From Lachnospiraceae bacterium (GTDB lineage: Bacteria > Bacillota > Clostridia > Lachnospirales > Lachnospiraceae), in the NCBI GenBank assembly GCA_022792335.1, contig JAAWAV010000036.1, positions 1 to 64,000 of the forward strand: a DNA stretch of 64,000 nt, in the 5' to 3' direction. Below are positions 54,293 through 63,488 of this stretch, piece by piece; the stretch's first letter is position 1; the number at the start of each line of letters is the position of its first letter. A program made the position numbers and the translations under genes. The notes under the pieces were generated by a model. It searched no databases and was not told the DNA's origin. It worked only from the letters and a program-made list of their open reading frames with translations.

Positions 54293-55750
54293 ATATTTCG
54301 GCTCGTAGGTGATATTGACCCCCAGCCGTCTAAACATCTGCTCGTCCACATGAGACAAAATCACGGTAGAATGAGCCTCGCAGCCCTGAAGCTTCGGTAG
54401 CTGGTCCATAGCCTTTTTGGCCTCCGGATCCGTTGCCGCACAGATGGAAAGAGCAATTAGCACCTCATCTGTATGAAGCCTCGGATTTTTGTTTCCCAGG
54501 GAGCCCACTTTCAGTTTCTGAATCGGCTCAATGATCACCGGAGAAATCAGATGGACGCTGTCTTCTATACCGCCCAGAGTTTTAAGGGCGTTTAAGAGCA
54601 TGGCCGAAGAAGGACCCAAAAGCTCTGAAGTCCGTCCGGTGAGGATGGTGCCGTCCAAAAGCTCAATGGCAGCCGCCGGCTCTCCTGTCTGTTCTTCCTT
54701 TAAAAGAGCGGGGCGTACCACCGCCCGTTCCTCCGCCGTCACCCCCGCCTGCTTCATGAGAAGTTCCAGTTTATAGACCACGTGGTCCGGAGTAAGTCCC
54801 TTTCTCCTGTTGCATAAAGCCGTATAATAACGACGGATAATCTCCTGGCGGGAAGCTTCCTTCACTGCCTCGTCATCAAAAATACAGTTGCCCGCCATAT
54901 TGACTCCCATGTCTGTCGGCGACTTATAGGGACAGGTTTCCATAATCTTTTCCAGCATGGCCGAGAGCACCGGAAAAATCTCCACGTCCCGGTTATAATT
55001 TACTGTGGTCTCCCCATAAGCTTCCAGGTGGAAGGGATCGATCATATTGACGTCATCCAGATCTGCTGTGGCCGCCTCATAGGCCAGATTGACCGGATGC
55101 TTTAAAGGCAGATTCCAGATGGGAAAGGTCTCGAATTTGGCGTATCCCGCCTGAATCCCCCGCTTATGTTCATGATAAAGCTGAGACAGACAGGTGGCCA
55201 TCTTTCCGCTGCCAGGACCTGGAGCCGTCACTACCACCAGCTCCCTCGTCGTCTCAATATATTCATTTTTCCCATATCCTTCGTCGCTCACAATTCCGGA
55301 CAGGTTGGAGGGATACCCCTCGATGGGATAATGTCGATACACTTTCACCCCCAGAGTCTCCAATCTCTTCTGAAAAGCCTCCGCGGCGGGCTGACCCTGA
55401 TATCTGGTCAGTACTACGCTGCCCACGTAAAGGCCGATACCACGAAACTCATCAATCAGCCGAAGCACATCAGAATCATAGGTGATCCCCAAATCTCCCC
55501 GCACCTTGTTGGTTTCGATATCTGCAGCGCAAAGCGCTACGACAATCTCCACCTGCTCCTTGATCTGAAGCAACATCTTTAATTTACTGTCCGGCTCAAA
55601 CCCCGGAAGTACCCGGGAGGCATGATAGTCGTCAAAAAGCTTTCCGCCAAACTCCAGATACAGCTTCCCTCCAAACTGGGAAATTCGATCGCTGATATGA
55701 GCCGACTGCATCTGTAGATATTTTTCATTGTCAAATCCTGTCTTTTTCAC
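54266..55750 (-). CDS. DUF1846 protein
   Basis: A 494-residue protein of the conserved DUF1846 family (PF08903). Recognisable segments are '[18 protein letters not shown]' at the start, '[20 protein letters not shown]' near residue 185 with a P-loop-like Gly-rich turn, and '[20 protein letters not shown]' near 285. Family function is not established; it has a Rossmann-like fold. GTG at 55750, placed after GGGGGATACCAGAA, gives the typical family N-terminus; ATG at 55774 adds an unlikely 8-residue extension. It follows the CmpB-like gene by 27 nt. The final codons form one arm of a hairpin. Confidence 0.9.
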   Translation of the reverse strand: MKKTGFDNEKYLQMQSAHISDRISQFGGKLYLEFGGKLFDDYHASRVLPGFEPDSKLKMLLQIKEQVEIVVALCAADIETNKVRGDLGITYDSDVLRLIDEFRGIGLYVGSVVLTRYQGQPAAEAFQKRLETLGVKVYRHYPIEGYPSNLSGIVSDEGYGKNEYIETTRELVVVTAPGPGSGKMATCLSQLYHEHKRGIQAGYAKFETFPIWNLPLKHPVNLAYEAATADLDDVNMIDPFHLEAYGETTVNYNRDVEIFPVLSAMLEKIMETCPYKSPTDMGVNMAGNCIFDDEAVKEASRQEIIRRYYTALCNRRKGLTPDHVVYKLELLMKQAGVTAEERAVVRPALLKEEQTGEPAAAIELLDGTILTGRTSELLGPSSAMLLNALKTLGGIEDSVHLISPVIIEPIQKLKVGSLGNKNPRLHTDEVLIALSICAATDPEAKKAMDQLPKLQGCEAHSTVILSHVDEQMFRRLGVNITYEPKYQSSRLYHV

Positions 55751-55777
55751 TTCTGGTATCCCCCGCCCTCGCATGTT

Positions 55778-56443
55778 TTACCTAAAAAAAATCTTCCACT
55801 TAAGATAAAAGCTTTTTTTCTTAATCATAACGCCAAAGCTGAGTACAAAGTCCCATAACATAATCACGCAGATTGTCACACTGACCACTTTCAGTACCCG
55901 CTCGTCTAACCTGGACAAAAACTTTAAAACCGGTTGAAAAAAGCGCCCCATAAACAGAGTAATCATAGAGGCAAATGCCGCACTGGTGGGAATCGAAGTG
56001 TATTTTGTAATATGTAACGGAATTTTGGAATAATTCCAGTATTCAATCCCACAGAGTCGTTCCACCGATGCTCCCAAAACAATCTCGGCTATACAGACAA
56101 AGACCATGGCTCCCAGAAAATAAAAAGCATATCGTTTATATTTGGTCGCCCTGCCATTTATCCCCTTTGGCAGATTCATCTCTTCCGGAGTCCCGAACAT
56201 AAAATACATCGCCAAAACCAGAGCCCCGTATCCCAGGAGAAATGGAGCGTTCATATTCCGGTTGTTGATATATCCCTTTGTAAAGGCCAGCCAGAGATTT
56301 TCTACCAGAAAGCCCAAAAAAGAAATCAGTGCAATCATCATTCCCAGTACATAGATGTCCTGCCCACGTAGCTTCTGCTTCTTTTGTCCGGCAATTGCTT
56401 TCTTTTTCTTTCTGTTCTCTGATGCCTTTGCAAATACTCTCAT
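55778..56443 (-). CDS. CmpB-type putative ABC transporter permease (PF06541)
   Basis: A 221-residue membrane protein with a basic N-terminus (residues 1-30) and about five hydrophobic helices. 'GFLVENLWLAFTKGYINNRN' and 'APFLLGYGALVLA' are hallmarks of the PF06541 family, common in Clostridia and often annotated as ABC-transporter type IV permease without proof. ATG at 56443 with AAGGAAGG is chosen over 56518, which would include the promoter. Probably co-transcribed with the DUF1846 gene. Confidence 0.8.
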   Translation of the reverse strand: MRVFAKASENRKKKKAIAGQKKQKLRGQDIYVLGMMIALISFLGFLVENLWLAFTKGYINNRNMNAPFLLGYGALVLAMYFMFGTPEEMNLPKGINGRATKYKRYAFYFLGAMVFVCIAEIVLGASVERLCGIEYWNYSKIPLHITKYTSIPTSAAFASMITLFMGRFFQPVLKFLSRLDERVLKVVSVTICVIMLWDFVLSFGVMIKKKSFYLKWKIFFR

Positions 56444-56477
56444 CGACGCCTTCCTTATGATTCTTCTCTTCTCTAAT

Positions 56478-56506
56478 AATGTACCATGCATAAAGAAAAA
56501 TTTCAA
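56478..56506 (-). promoter_or_regulatory. Promoter of the CmpB-like/DUF1846 pair
   Basis: -35 TTGAAA (56506-56501), 17-nt spacer, -10 TACATT (56483-56478) on the minus strand. Confidence 0.65.
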
Positions 56507-56540
56507 TGGCAGCAGCAAAAGAACTGTTTGGATTCTTCTG

Positions 56541-57290
56541 TCACAGCGTCAACACCGACTGAATCAATTCTTTTGTATAAGCTTCCTTTGGGTGTCCAAT
56601 GACATCCTTTGTTGTTCCCATCTCGATGATTTTTCCCTGGTACATGACTGCCACCCGGTCACAAAAATCGTTCACCAAGGCAATATCATGGGAAATGAAA
56701 AGATAGGAAAGGCCCAGTTTCTTTTTTAACTCGCCTAAGAGCATAATGATCTGCGCCTGCACGGACACATCCAGAGCGCTGGTAACTTCATCACAAATCA
56801 GAAGCTCCGGATGGATCAGAATCGCCCTGGCAATGGTGGCTCGTTGGCATTCGCCTCCGGAAAGCTCTCTCCCAAACCGCCCGGCATAAGCCCGGTCCAG
56901 TTGTACCAAATCCATAGCCTCAAGAGCTCTCTCTCTGATGTCGGTCTTAGATAGGCCGTTTCTTCTATTATAAAGCAGACCTTCACAGATATTGTCAAGC
57001 ACTCTTCTTCTGGGATTCAGAGCCTTCATCGGATCCTGAAATACCATCTGCATATGCGTTCCATGAAAAAGAATTTCCCCACTGGATGGTTTTAAAAGCC
57101 CTGCTACCATATAGGCCGTTGTACTTTTTCCGCTTCCACTCTCTCCAATCAGACCAAAACATTCTCCCCTTTCCAGTTGAAAGCTGACGCCCCTGACTGC
57201 CACATCCTCTTCCAGCCTTCCTCTCGGTCCCTTCCGATCCCGAAACACCTTCTCCAGATTTCTTACTTCCAAAATCGAATCAGCGCCCAT
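56541..57290 (-). CDS. Peptide/nickel-type ABC transporter ATPase (DppF/NikE-like)
   Basis: A 249-residue ATPase: Walker A 'GESGSGKSTTAYMVAGLL' near residue 45, 'MVFQDPMKALNPRRRVLDNI', signature 'LSGGECQRATIARAI' near 140 and Walker B 'LLICDEVTSALDV'. It lacks the long C-terminal oligopeptide domain of OppF, fitting the NikE-size class. Its ATG overlaps the preceding ATPase gene by 11 nt, with GGAGC before it. Last gene of the importer operon. Confidence 0.92.
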   Translation of the reverse strand: MGADSILEVRNLEKVFRDRKGPRGRLEEDVAVRGVSFQLERGECFGLIGESGSGKSTTAYMVAGLLKPSSGEILFHGTHMQMVFQDPMKALNPRRRVLDNICEGLLYNRRNGLSKTDIRERALEAMDLVQLDRAYAGRFGRELSGGECQRATIARAILIHPELLICDEVTSALDVSVQAQIIMLLGELKKKLGLSYLFISHDIALVNDFCDRVAVMYQGKIIEMGTTKDVIGHPKEAYTKELIQSVLTL

Positions 57291-58089
57291 AAAGCTCCTC
57301 CTTTGTCACTCCCGGCCGGTTTCCATTCATCTTTGGGATAGCCTGAAGGAGGGCTTTTGTATAAGGATGTTCCGGATGATACAAGACCTGCTCTTTTGTC
57401 CCCCATTCTATCAATTCCCCTTTTTTCATGACCCCTACCAAATCCGATATGGCTCCAACCACTCCCATATTATGGGAAACCATAATGATGGAGGTTCCAA
57501 ACTCTCTCCGGAGGGATCGCACGGTATCAATCACCTGTTTTTGAACAGTGACATCCAGGGCGCTGGTGGGTTCGTCAGCCAGAAGCAGCCTGGGTCTGTT
57601 TGCAATAGCGATGGCGATCGCCACGCGCTGGCACATACCGCCAGAAAGTTCAAAAGGAAAAAGTTCCAGTATCCTGTCCACATCCTCCAGATGAAGCGCC
57701 CCAAAAAGCGCTTTTGCTTCTGCGTCCGCTTCTGCTCTGGAGACAGAGCGGTGAACACGGACACTCTCATAATAGGTTTTTCCGATTTTCCAGAGAGGAT
57801 CCAGAGACAGTTCCGGATGCTGAAAAATCATAGCGATTTCCTTTCCACGAAATCTTCGCAGTTTTTTTTCCGGAAGAACCAAAAGATCTTCTTTCTCATA
57901 GAGTACCTTTCCTCCCAGAATATGCCCCGGCGGATCCAAAAGTCCTGCCATGCCTCTTAGCAGGGTACTTTTTCCGCTTCCGCTCTCTCCTACGATTCCC
58001 ACGATCTGCCCCTGTTCCACAGAAAAGCTCACGTTCTTTACCACCGGACTCGTCCCGTATGCGACAGAAAGATTCTTCACTCTGATCAT
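57280..58089 (-). CDS. Peptide/nickel-type ABC transporter ATPase (DppD/NikD-like)
   Basis: A 269-residue ATPase: Walker A 'GESGSGKSTLLRGMAGLL' near residue 40, 'MIFQHPELSLDPLWKIG', signature 'LSGGMCQRVAIAIAI' near 145 and Walker B 'LLLADEPTSALDV'. The short length and missing C-terminal cysteine-rich part again suggest NikD-like. The frame is open up to 58401, but ATG at 58089 after GGGGAGGTTTGACC gives the normal start and lies 2 nt from the permease stop. Confidence 0.92.
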   Translation of the reverse strand: MIRVKNLSVAYGTSPVVKNVSFSVEQGQIVGIVGESGSGKSTLLRGMAGLLDPPGHILGGKVLYEKEDLLVLPEKKLRRFRGKEIAMIFQHPELSLDPLWKIGKTYYESVRVHRSVSRAEADAEAKALFGALHLEDVDRILELFPFELSGGMCQRVAIAIAIANRPRLLLADEPTSALDVTVQKQVIDTVRSLRREFGTSIIMVSHNMGVVGAISDLVGVMKKGELIEWGTKEQVLYHPEHPYTKALLQAIPKMNGNRPGVTKEELYGR

Positions 58090-58091
58090 GG

Positions 58092-58904
58092 TCAAACCTC
58101 CCCTCTTTCTGTGAACAGATCCCTCAGACAATCTCCCGTCAAATTGAATAACACCACTGAGAGAAATATCGCAGCGCTGGGAAAAAGAATGGCCCAGGGA
58201 GCCGTCTGAAGAAACTGACGTCCGTTGCTGATCATAAGCCCCCATTCTGCCTGGGGAGCCTGCACCCCCAGCCCCAGAAAAGAAAGTCCCGCCATACTCA
58301 AAATCACATTGCTGATGTCTGAGACAGCCGTTGTCATCAACGGCAAAATAATATTTGGTAAGATATGTCGGAACAAAATGTGCCGCCTTTTTGCACCGCA
58401 CAGAATCGCTGCCTGGACATACGCTTCATTTTTCACCTGCAACACCAGGCTTCTCGTCAGTCTTGCATAACTGGTCCAGTACATGGCCACCAGGGAGAAA
58501 ACGGCGTTTTTAAGCCCCGGGCCCAACATTCCCGCAATGGCCACCGCCAGGATAAACCCTGGAAACGCCTGAAAAACCAGAGTGATTTTCATCAGAATCT
58601 GATCCAGCCAGCCGCCGCCATAGCCCGCCAAAAGGCCGACCGCTGTCCCAAAAACGGACACGACAGCCACAATCAAGATGGCAGTATATACGGAAGCTAC
58701 CGCTCCGGAGAGGACTCTGGACAGGATACAGCGCCCCAGATTATCTGTCCCAAAAGGATATTCGGCTGAGGGAGCCTCATTGGATGCGGAAAGGTTGGAG
58801 GCATAGGGATCGTTTGGCGCAAATTGTCTGCCAAAAAGTACCACAAGCAAAAACAAAATCAGAAGCAACACCATAAAACCGGCGCGAAGTTCTGTCTTTC
58901 TCAT
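58092..58904 (-). CDS. Peptide/nickel-type ABC transporter permease (DppC/NikC-like)
   Basis: A 270-residue permease with five to six helices. 'GTDNLGRCILSRVLSGAVAS' near residue 50 and the EAA loop 'YVQAAILCGAKRRHILFRHI' near 170 are family hallmarks. The ATG at 58904 overlaps the DppB-like stop as ATGA. It forms the channel with its upstream neighbour. Confidence 0.92.
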   Translation of the reverse strand: MRKTELRAGFMVLLLILFLLVVLFGRQFAPNDPYASNLSASNEAPSAEYPFGTDNLGRCILSRVLSGAVASVYTAILIVAVVSVFGTAVGLLAGYGGGWLDQILMKITLVFQAFPGFILAVAIAGMLGPGLKNAVFSLVAMYWTSYARLTRSLVLQVKNEAYVQAAILCGAKRRHILFRHILPNIILPLMTTAVSDISNVILSMAGLSFLGLGVQAPQAEWGLMISNGRQFLQTAPWAILFPSAAIFLSVVLFNLTGDCLRDLFTERGEV

Positions 58905-59848
58905 TTTCTTTCTACCTGTCCTTTCCTGACTCTGGGATCCAAAAGCCCATAGGAGAGATCCACCAGAAAATTAACCAACAGGAAAATAAGAGCCAACCAG
59001 ACCACATAGCCCTGGATAACCGGATAATCTCTGGCAGAAATGGCGTCCATCGCCAGTTTTCCAAGTCCCGGCCAGGAAAAAATATTTTCCACAATGGTGG
59101 TTCCGCCCAGCATACTGGCCAAAGAAAGTCCCAAAAGGGTCATAATAGGCAGCATAGAGTTTTTCAGTACGTGAAAAAAAAGAATCCTCCACTCCGGTAT
59201 GCCTCTCGCCCTGGAACCTACAAGATATCCTTTGGAAAGTTCTTCCAGCACAATAGCGCGTACCTGGCGGATATACCAGGAGCTTAGGGAAAGAGCCAGC
59301 ACGAGCACTGGCATGATAAGTCCCTTTGCGCCACTCCTGGAGGCGATCACCGGAAGCCAGCCAAGCTGTACACTGAAAAAATAAAGGGCCGCCAGCGACA
59401 GAAAAAAAGAAGGAAGCGAGGCAAACAGATAAGTTACAAACCGGACCGCCAGATCAAAGGCCCTGTTTTTCAAGCGGGCGCACAAAATCCCCACAGGAAT
59501 CGAAAGGGTTATCACCACTGCCATAGAGACGGCCGCCAGGAGCAGTGTTTTGGGAAGCGCCTTTGCAAGCTCTTCTGCCACCGGTTTTCCATTCCGAAGA
59601 GAATCTCCCATATCTCCCTGGAACATTCCGAAAAGCCATTCCCCGTAGCGGACAAGTAGGGGCCTGTTTAACCCCATCTCCTCTCTGGTCCTTTCCAGAA
59701 GTTCTTCCGTGGGTACTACCCCTGTTTTATTTAACTGTATTTCCGCCGGGTCACTGGGAGCCAGATAAGTTAGCCCAAAGGAAAGAAAGGTAATACCGAG
59801 AAACACAAAAATAAAAAGTCCCAGCTTTTTCAGTATGAACTTTTTCAA
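58901..59848 (-). CDS. Peptide/nickel-type ABC transporter permease (DppB/NikB-like)
   Basis: A 315-residue permease opening 'KKFILKKLGLFIFVFLGITF' with 'LNRPLLVRYGEWLFGMFQGD' near residue 65 and the coupling loop 'YLVGSRARGIPEWRILFFHV' near 190. TTG at 59848, with AGGAGGGAGGAG before it, matches the family start; an ATG at 59995 would overlap the binding-protein gene and add a non-family basic stretch. Confidence 0.9.
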   Translation of the reverse strand: MKKFILKKLGLFIFVFLGITFLSFGLTYLAPSDPAEIQLNKTGVVPTEELLERTREEMGLNRPLLVRYGEWLFGMFQGDMGDSLRNGKPVAEELAKALPKTLLLAAVSMAVVITLSIPVGILCARLKNRAFDLAVRFVTYLFASLPSFFLSLAALYFFSVQLGWLPVIASRSGAKGLIMPVLVLALSLSSWYIRQVRAIVLEELSKGYLVGSRARGIPEWRILFFHVLKNSMLPIMTLLGLSLASMLGGTTIVENIFSWPGLGKLAMDAISARDYPVIQGYVVWLALIFLLVNFLVDLSYGLLDPRVRKGQVERK

Positions 59849-59969
59849 CTGCTCCTCCCTCCTTTCTATTTCGCCTCCATATAGAACAACCGAAAGACGG
59901 CACAGCCCGAAACCGTCCCGCCTTTTTCGATTGTCCCGGAAAATTTTCCGAAACTGTCTCTGTTTACAG

Positions 59970-61667
59970 TTATCTCTCAATATCTGTATTGACATCCAGG
60001 AGATAGTATTCTGAAGGATGTGTATGGTAATTTTTTACATTGGAGGAATAAATATTGATCATTTTCTGATGGTTAAACACCGTCATCGCATGATCGTCTA
60101 ATACCATCTGAACCATCTGCCGGATAAGGTCTGTCCTTTTATCCTCCTCCTGTGTTTTCTCAAGCTCCTTTGCCAGCGCGTCCAGCTTTGAATTGGAGTA
60201 ATGGGAATGATTGGAGCTTCCGCCTGTCACCAGCATCATATTGATAAAATACTGAGCATTCCCCGTGGGGGCCTGTACTCCCGTCTCACAGTCCAGGTCA
60301 TAGTCTCCTGCCGCCACCACATCATTGGTGCTTTCCATAATCTCCACATTCAGTTTGATGCCGATGGCAGAAAGCTCTGACTGAAGCAGTTCCAGTACCT
60401 GCCCAAGCTCCTTCCTGGATGCAAAGGTAACTGCCCGGAGTTCCAGTTCCACGCCGTCTTTGTCCAAAATCCCGTCTCCGTTGGTATCGCTCCATCCCGC
60501 CTCTGCAAGAAGGGCCGCCGCTCCTTCCGGATCATACCTATCCACACTCAGATTTAGTCCCTCTGCGCCCCCGTAAGGTAAGATATCCGCATAAATTCCC
60601 CAACTGGGAGTTGCCATCCCACTGTAAAGACTGGCGGCAATCCCTTCCCGGTCCATACACATTTCAATGGCCTGGCGAACGGAGGGATCCTTTAAAGCCG
60701 GCCGCTCCATATTATAATACATCCGGTTGGCCCTGGTCGTCGTCACAGCATCCACCACAAAATTCGGATCATCCTCAAAAACAGAAGCGGACGATGTGGC
60801 CATGGCCACAGCCAGATCAATTTCCCCATTCTGAAGGGCCATGGCAATGGACTCCGGATCGCTGATGGTAATCAGATGTGCCTCGTCCAGTTTCGGTTCC
60901 CCGCCCCAGTATCCTTCATATTTTTCTACCACCGTCTCCACATAGGGCTCAAATTCCGTAATTCTGTAAGGTCCCGTACAATATAGGGTGTCTGTATAAT
61001 TGCTGTTCTCGGAATCGTATACGCTCCACAGGGGATCACACAAGTCATTGAGAAGGCTTACGCTCTCATGCTGCAAGTGAAAAATTACGGTCTGCCCCTC
61101 TGCTTCTATAGATTCAATGGCAATCTGCTCTTTTGCTCTGTCGCTTACTTCGTAGGTCCGTTCCAAACATTTTTTCACAGCTTCGCCAGTCATCTTTTCT
61201 CCGTTCTGAAAAGTAACATCATCCCGAAGTGTCACTGTCCAGTTGATAAAATCCTCACTCTCACAGGTAAGCGCCAGATTCGGAACCGGGGTGATCGTCT
61301 CATCCAGTTTAAACAAAGTCTCCGTCGCCCCGTCATACATCATATACCAGCCGTCCCAGCCATTGGCCGGATCCATCGTCTCTGCCGCGAAATATCCCAT
61401 GGAGCCTAAGTTCATGATCTTCCTATCGCCGTTTTCCCCCGCCCTCAAAGTTTCCTCGTCTGCCTGAGAGCTTTCTGCCCCTGTGGTTTTCCCTTCCGTC
61501 GTTCCAGCGGCCGTAGTACTCTTCTCTTCTTTACTACCACAGGCGAAAAGTCCAAAGGCAAGCGCCGCTGCCACGCCAAGAACCAGAACCCTTTTCCCTG
61601 TCCTCCTGATGGCTTCTGTGAGTCTCGCCGTTTCTATTATCTGTATCGTTTCTAATTTTTTTTTCAT
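59970..61667 (-). CDS. Peptide/nickel-type ABC transporter substrate-binding lipoprotein
   Basis: A 565-residue SBP_bac_5 protein. An unusually long N-region (about 25 residues) precedes the lipoprotein signal ending 'AFGLFACGSKEEKS', then a Thr/Gly-rich spacer and the binding domain from 'MNLGSMGYFAAETMDPANGW'. 'WTVTLRDDVTFQNGEKMTGE' is a family hallmark. It heads the importer operon; the permease gene follows after 121 nt. NikA-like and dipeptide-like ligands cannot be separated by eye. The ribosome site at ATG 61667 is weak, so a later start is possible. Confidence 0.88.
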   Translation of the reverse strand: MKKKLETIQIIETARLTEAIRRTGKRVLVLGVAAALAFGLFACGSKEEKSTTAAGTTEGKTTGAESSQADEETLRAGENGDRKIMNLGSMGYFAAETMDPANGWDGWYMMYDGATETLFKLDETITPVPNLALTCESEDFINWTVTLRDDVTFQNGEKMTGEAVKKCLERTYEVSDRAKEQIAIESIEAEGQTVIFHLQHESVSLLNDLCDPLWSVYDSENSNYTDTLYCTGPYRITEFEPYVETVVEKYEGYWGGEPKLDEAHLITISDPESIAMALQNGEIDLAVAMATSSASVFEDDPNFVVDAVTTTRANRMYYNMERPALKDPSVRQAIEMCMDREGIAASLYSGMATPSWGIYADILPYGGAEGLNLSVDRYDPEGAAALLAEAGWSDTNGDGILDKDGVELELRAVTFASRKELGQVLELLQSELSAIGIKLNVEIMESTNDVVAAGDYDLDCETGVQAPTGNAQYFINMMLVTGGSSNHSHYSNSKLDALAKELEKTQEEDKRTDLIRQMVQMVLDDHAMTVFNHQKMINIYSSNVKNYHTHPSEYYLLDVNTDIER

Positions 61668-61751
61668 AATCTATTCCGGAAAAATCTTCCGCCTCCTAAG
61701 TTCTGTCTCTCAATCCTGTCTCTATTATTTCTGCTGTCTGGTACCTTACAG

Positions 61752-61780
61752 AGTATAGCAAAAAGAAAATCTGCACACAA
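61752..61780 (-). promoter_or_regulatory. Promoter of the peptide/nickel-type importer operon
   Basis: -35 TTGTGT (61780-61775), 17-nt spacer, -10 TATACT (61757-61752) on the minus strand, 85 nt before the binding-protein start. Confidence 0.7.
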
Positions 61781-61845
61781 GCCTCCACCGGGGATGTTTT
61801 CATAACTTTTTTCATGTTTTATTCATCTTTTCTGATAATCGCCAA

Positions 61846-61874
61846 CAAAAACAGCCCGACTTCCCGGACTGCTT
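61846..61874 (-). terminator. Minus-strand terminator without an assigned gene
   Basis: CAGTCC pairs with GGGCTG (one G-U) across an 8-nt loop, extended by A-T pairs and followed on the minus strand by TTTTTG. It lies upstream of the importer promoter, so it must end some other minus-strand transcript, possibly one from the foldback. Confidence 0.5.
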
Positions 61875-62019
61875 CTGCTTTGACGTAATATGTTAAGGTT
61901 TATTTAAATGGGCTAATCTGTTATGTTACAAGCTTACCAGCTTTTCTCCCCCTCCGCAAGCCTCCCGGGAGGTTATTTTTTCAGAAAAATTTTCAAAGGA
62001 TTCTTACAAAGCCGTCAAA

Positions 62020-62218
62020 TCCCGGTATGGCCCGGCGCCCCTTTTGTCTGCGACGTGTTCCACGTCGATTTTTGGGTTTTGCTCCGCCGCCTTTTGTCGT
62101 CTGCTCCTGCTTCCATAAAAGCCGGTCAGCAGATCAGACGACACTATGCTCACAAAACCTGCAAAATCTTCCTACCAGACCACGGCGCAGACAAAAGGGG
62201 CGCCGGGCTATACCGGGA
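62020..62218. repeat. Foldback repeat, copy A
   Basis: 33-nt arms (62020-62052 and 62186-62218) are complementary at 32 positions, the last being G-U compatible. Nested inside are a 7-bp hairpin (62051-62057 with 62061-62067), paired GATTTT/AAAATC and GGTTTTG/CAAAACC blocks, and an 8-bp stem (62096-62103 with 62135-62142). The right side (about 62166-62232) is related to copy B beyond the oxidoreductase gene. Confidence 0.8.
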
Positions 62219-62284
62219 CTAGGCTGCTCTACAGTCGTCCCTGATTTTCTAAAAAAGGCTTCCACGGAGAGGCGATTCTCTTCT

Positions 62285-62313
62285 TTGACATTTTATATGT
62301 TATGGATTATGAT
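62285..62313 (+). promoter_or_regulatory. Promoter of the Gfo/Idh oxidoreductase gene
   Basis: -35 TTGACA (62285-62290), 17-nt spacer, -10 TATGAT (62308-62313), with GAAAGGGGA before the ATG at 62348. Confidence 0.85.
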
Positions 62314-62347
62314 GGAACTAATCAGTATTTGAAAGGGGATTTTCCTT

Positions 62348-63304
62348 ATGAAACAATTGAACTGGGGAATTTTAGGGCTGGGCAACATTGCCCATGAATT
62401 TGCAGAAAGCATGAGAAAGCTTCATCCCATTTACGCTGCGGCCGCCAGAAATCTTTCTTCGGCGCTGGCTTTTCAGAAGGAATTTGATGTGGAAAGGGCC
62501 TACGGTTCTTACGAAGAGCTTCTCTCTGATCCAAAGGTGGATATTGTTTACATCGCCACAGTAAACAGTCAACATTACAAATGGATTATGGCCTCTCTGG
62601 AACACGGCAAACATGTCCTGTGTGAAAAAGCAATTTGGGGAAACTATGGAGAAATGAAAGCCGCCTGTGCTCTGGCAAAAGAAAAAGGATTGCTGCTCTG
62701 TGAGGCCATGACCATCTTTCACATGCCTATTATGAGAAAGATTCGACAGATGATTGCTGACGGAAAACTTGGTACAGTGAAATTCGTGGAGGCAGAGCTT
62801 GGAAGCCTGAAGGAGGACGAGCCTGCCAACCGGTTCTTTAATCCCGCCCTGGGCGGCGGTTCCATGCTGGATATCGGCACCTACGCACTTTCTTTTGTCG
62901 TTTATTTCCTGTCTGGAGAAATTACACAGATCCGTCATCTCATGAGCCCTTACCCCACCGGCGTCGACGAGACCTGGAGTATTGCCTTAAAAACAGATAC
63001 CAGTGAAATCGGCAGTGTGAATCTGGCCTTTCGGGCAAAACTGCCCAAGCGTGGCATAATCGCCGGAGAAAAAGCCTATATCAGCATCATGAATTATGTA
63101 CGCGCCGAAAAGGCTACCCTGGTTTATCCCGACGGATCGGAAGAAGTGCTGGAAGTTGGCGAGACTGCCAAAGCCCTCCAATATGAAATTCAGGACATGG
63201 AAGCTGCCATTTTAAGTGGAGATGATTCTCTGACCTTTATGGATAGTACCATGAAGGTAGTCGCTCTGATGGACAGGCTTCTCTCAGAGAACGATCTATC
63301 GTAG
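62348..63304 (+). CDS. Gfo/Idh/MocA-family oxidoreductase
   Basis: A 318-residue NAD(P)-dependent dehydrogenase. N-terminal Rossmann fold with 'WGILGLGNIAHEFAESM' (residues 5-21); 'VLCEKAIWGNYGE' near residue 95 holds the family Lys (EKA rather than EKP); C-terminal alpha/beta domain starts at 'AELGSLKEDEPANRFFNPAL', with the 'GGGSMLDIGTYAL' motif near 175. Related to trans-dihydrodiol and sugar dehydrogenases. Substrate unknown. It is a single-gene unit flanked on both sides by related foldback repeats. Confidence 0.9.
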   Translation: MKQLNWGILGLGNIAHEFAESMRKLHPIYAAAARNLSSALAFQKEFDVERAYGSYEELLSDPKVDIVYIATVNSQHYKWIMASLEHGKHVLCEKAIWGNYGEMKAACALAKEKGLLLCEAMTIFHMPIMRKIRQMIADGKLGTVKFVEAELGSLKEDEPANRFFNPALGGGSMLDIGTYALSFVVYFLSGEITQIRHLMSPYPTGVDETWSIALKTDTSEIGSVNLAFRAKLPKRGIIAGEKAYISIMNYVRAEKATLVYPDGSEEVLEVGETAKALQYEIQDMEAAILSGDDSLTFMDSTMKVVALMDRLLSENDLS

Positions 63305-63340
63305 AGTTATCCTATCAGAAAGGGCAGATAGCGGCAATCG

Positions 63341-63450
63341 AATCTCAGTCTAGTTTACGGTCTGGCCTGGCGTCTCTGGTCGGCGCCGCATCTTCTTACC
63401 AGACCGCGGCACAGACCAGAGGCGCCAGGCCAGACTGAGACTAGGCTGCC
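63341..63450. repeat. Foldback repeat, copy B
   Basis: 22-nt arms (63360-63381 and 63414-63435) pair at 21 positions plus one G-U; an inner GCCGC/GCGGC stem (63385-63389 with 63406-63410) encloses a 16-nt loop. The right ~65 bp align with copy A, including TACCAGACC and GACTAGGCTGC blocks. It also lies between convergent genes and may serve as terminator. Confidence 0.8.
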
Positions 63451-63488
63451 ATACTTCTATCTACTCTTCTAAGTGACTCTGGCAGGTT

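Larger units (their letters stand above)
61668..62347. other. 680-bp intergenic region rich in hairpins
   Basis: It holds the minus-strand promoter of the importer operon, an orphan minus-strand terminator, a CCTCCCGGGAGG palindrome (61961-61972) followed by T6 on the plus strand, the 199-bp foldback, and the plus-strand promoter of the oxidoreductase. Frames inside it are shadows of the inverted arms; no protein gene is supported. Confidence 0.7.

Noticed and set aside
61923-62222. Plus-strand open frames of about 100 codons over foldback A
   Set aside because: They run through inverted arms and nested hairpins, lack a ribosome site and resemble no protein family.
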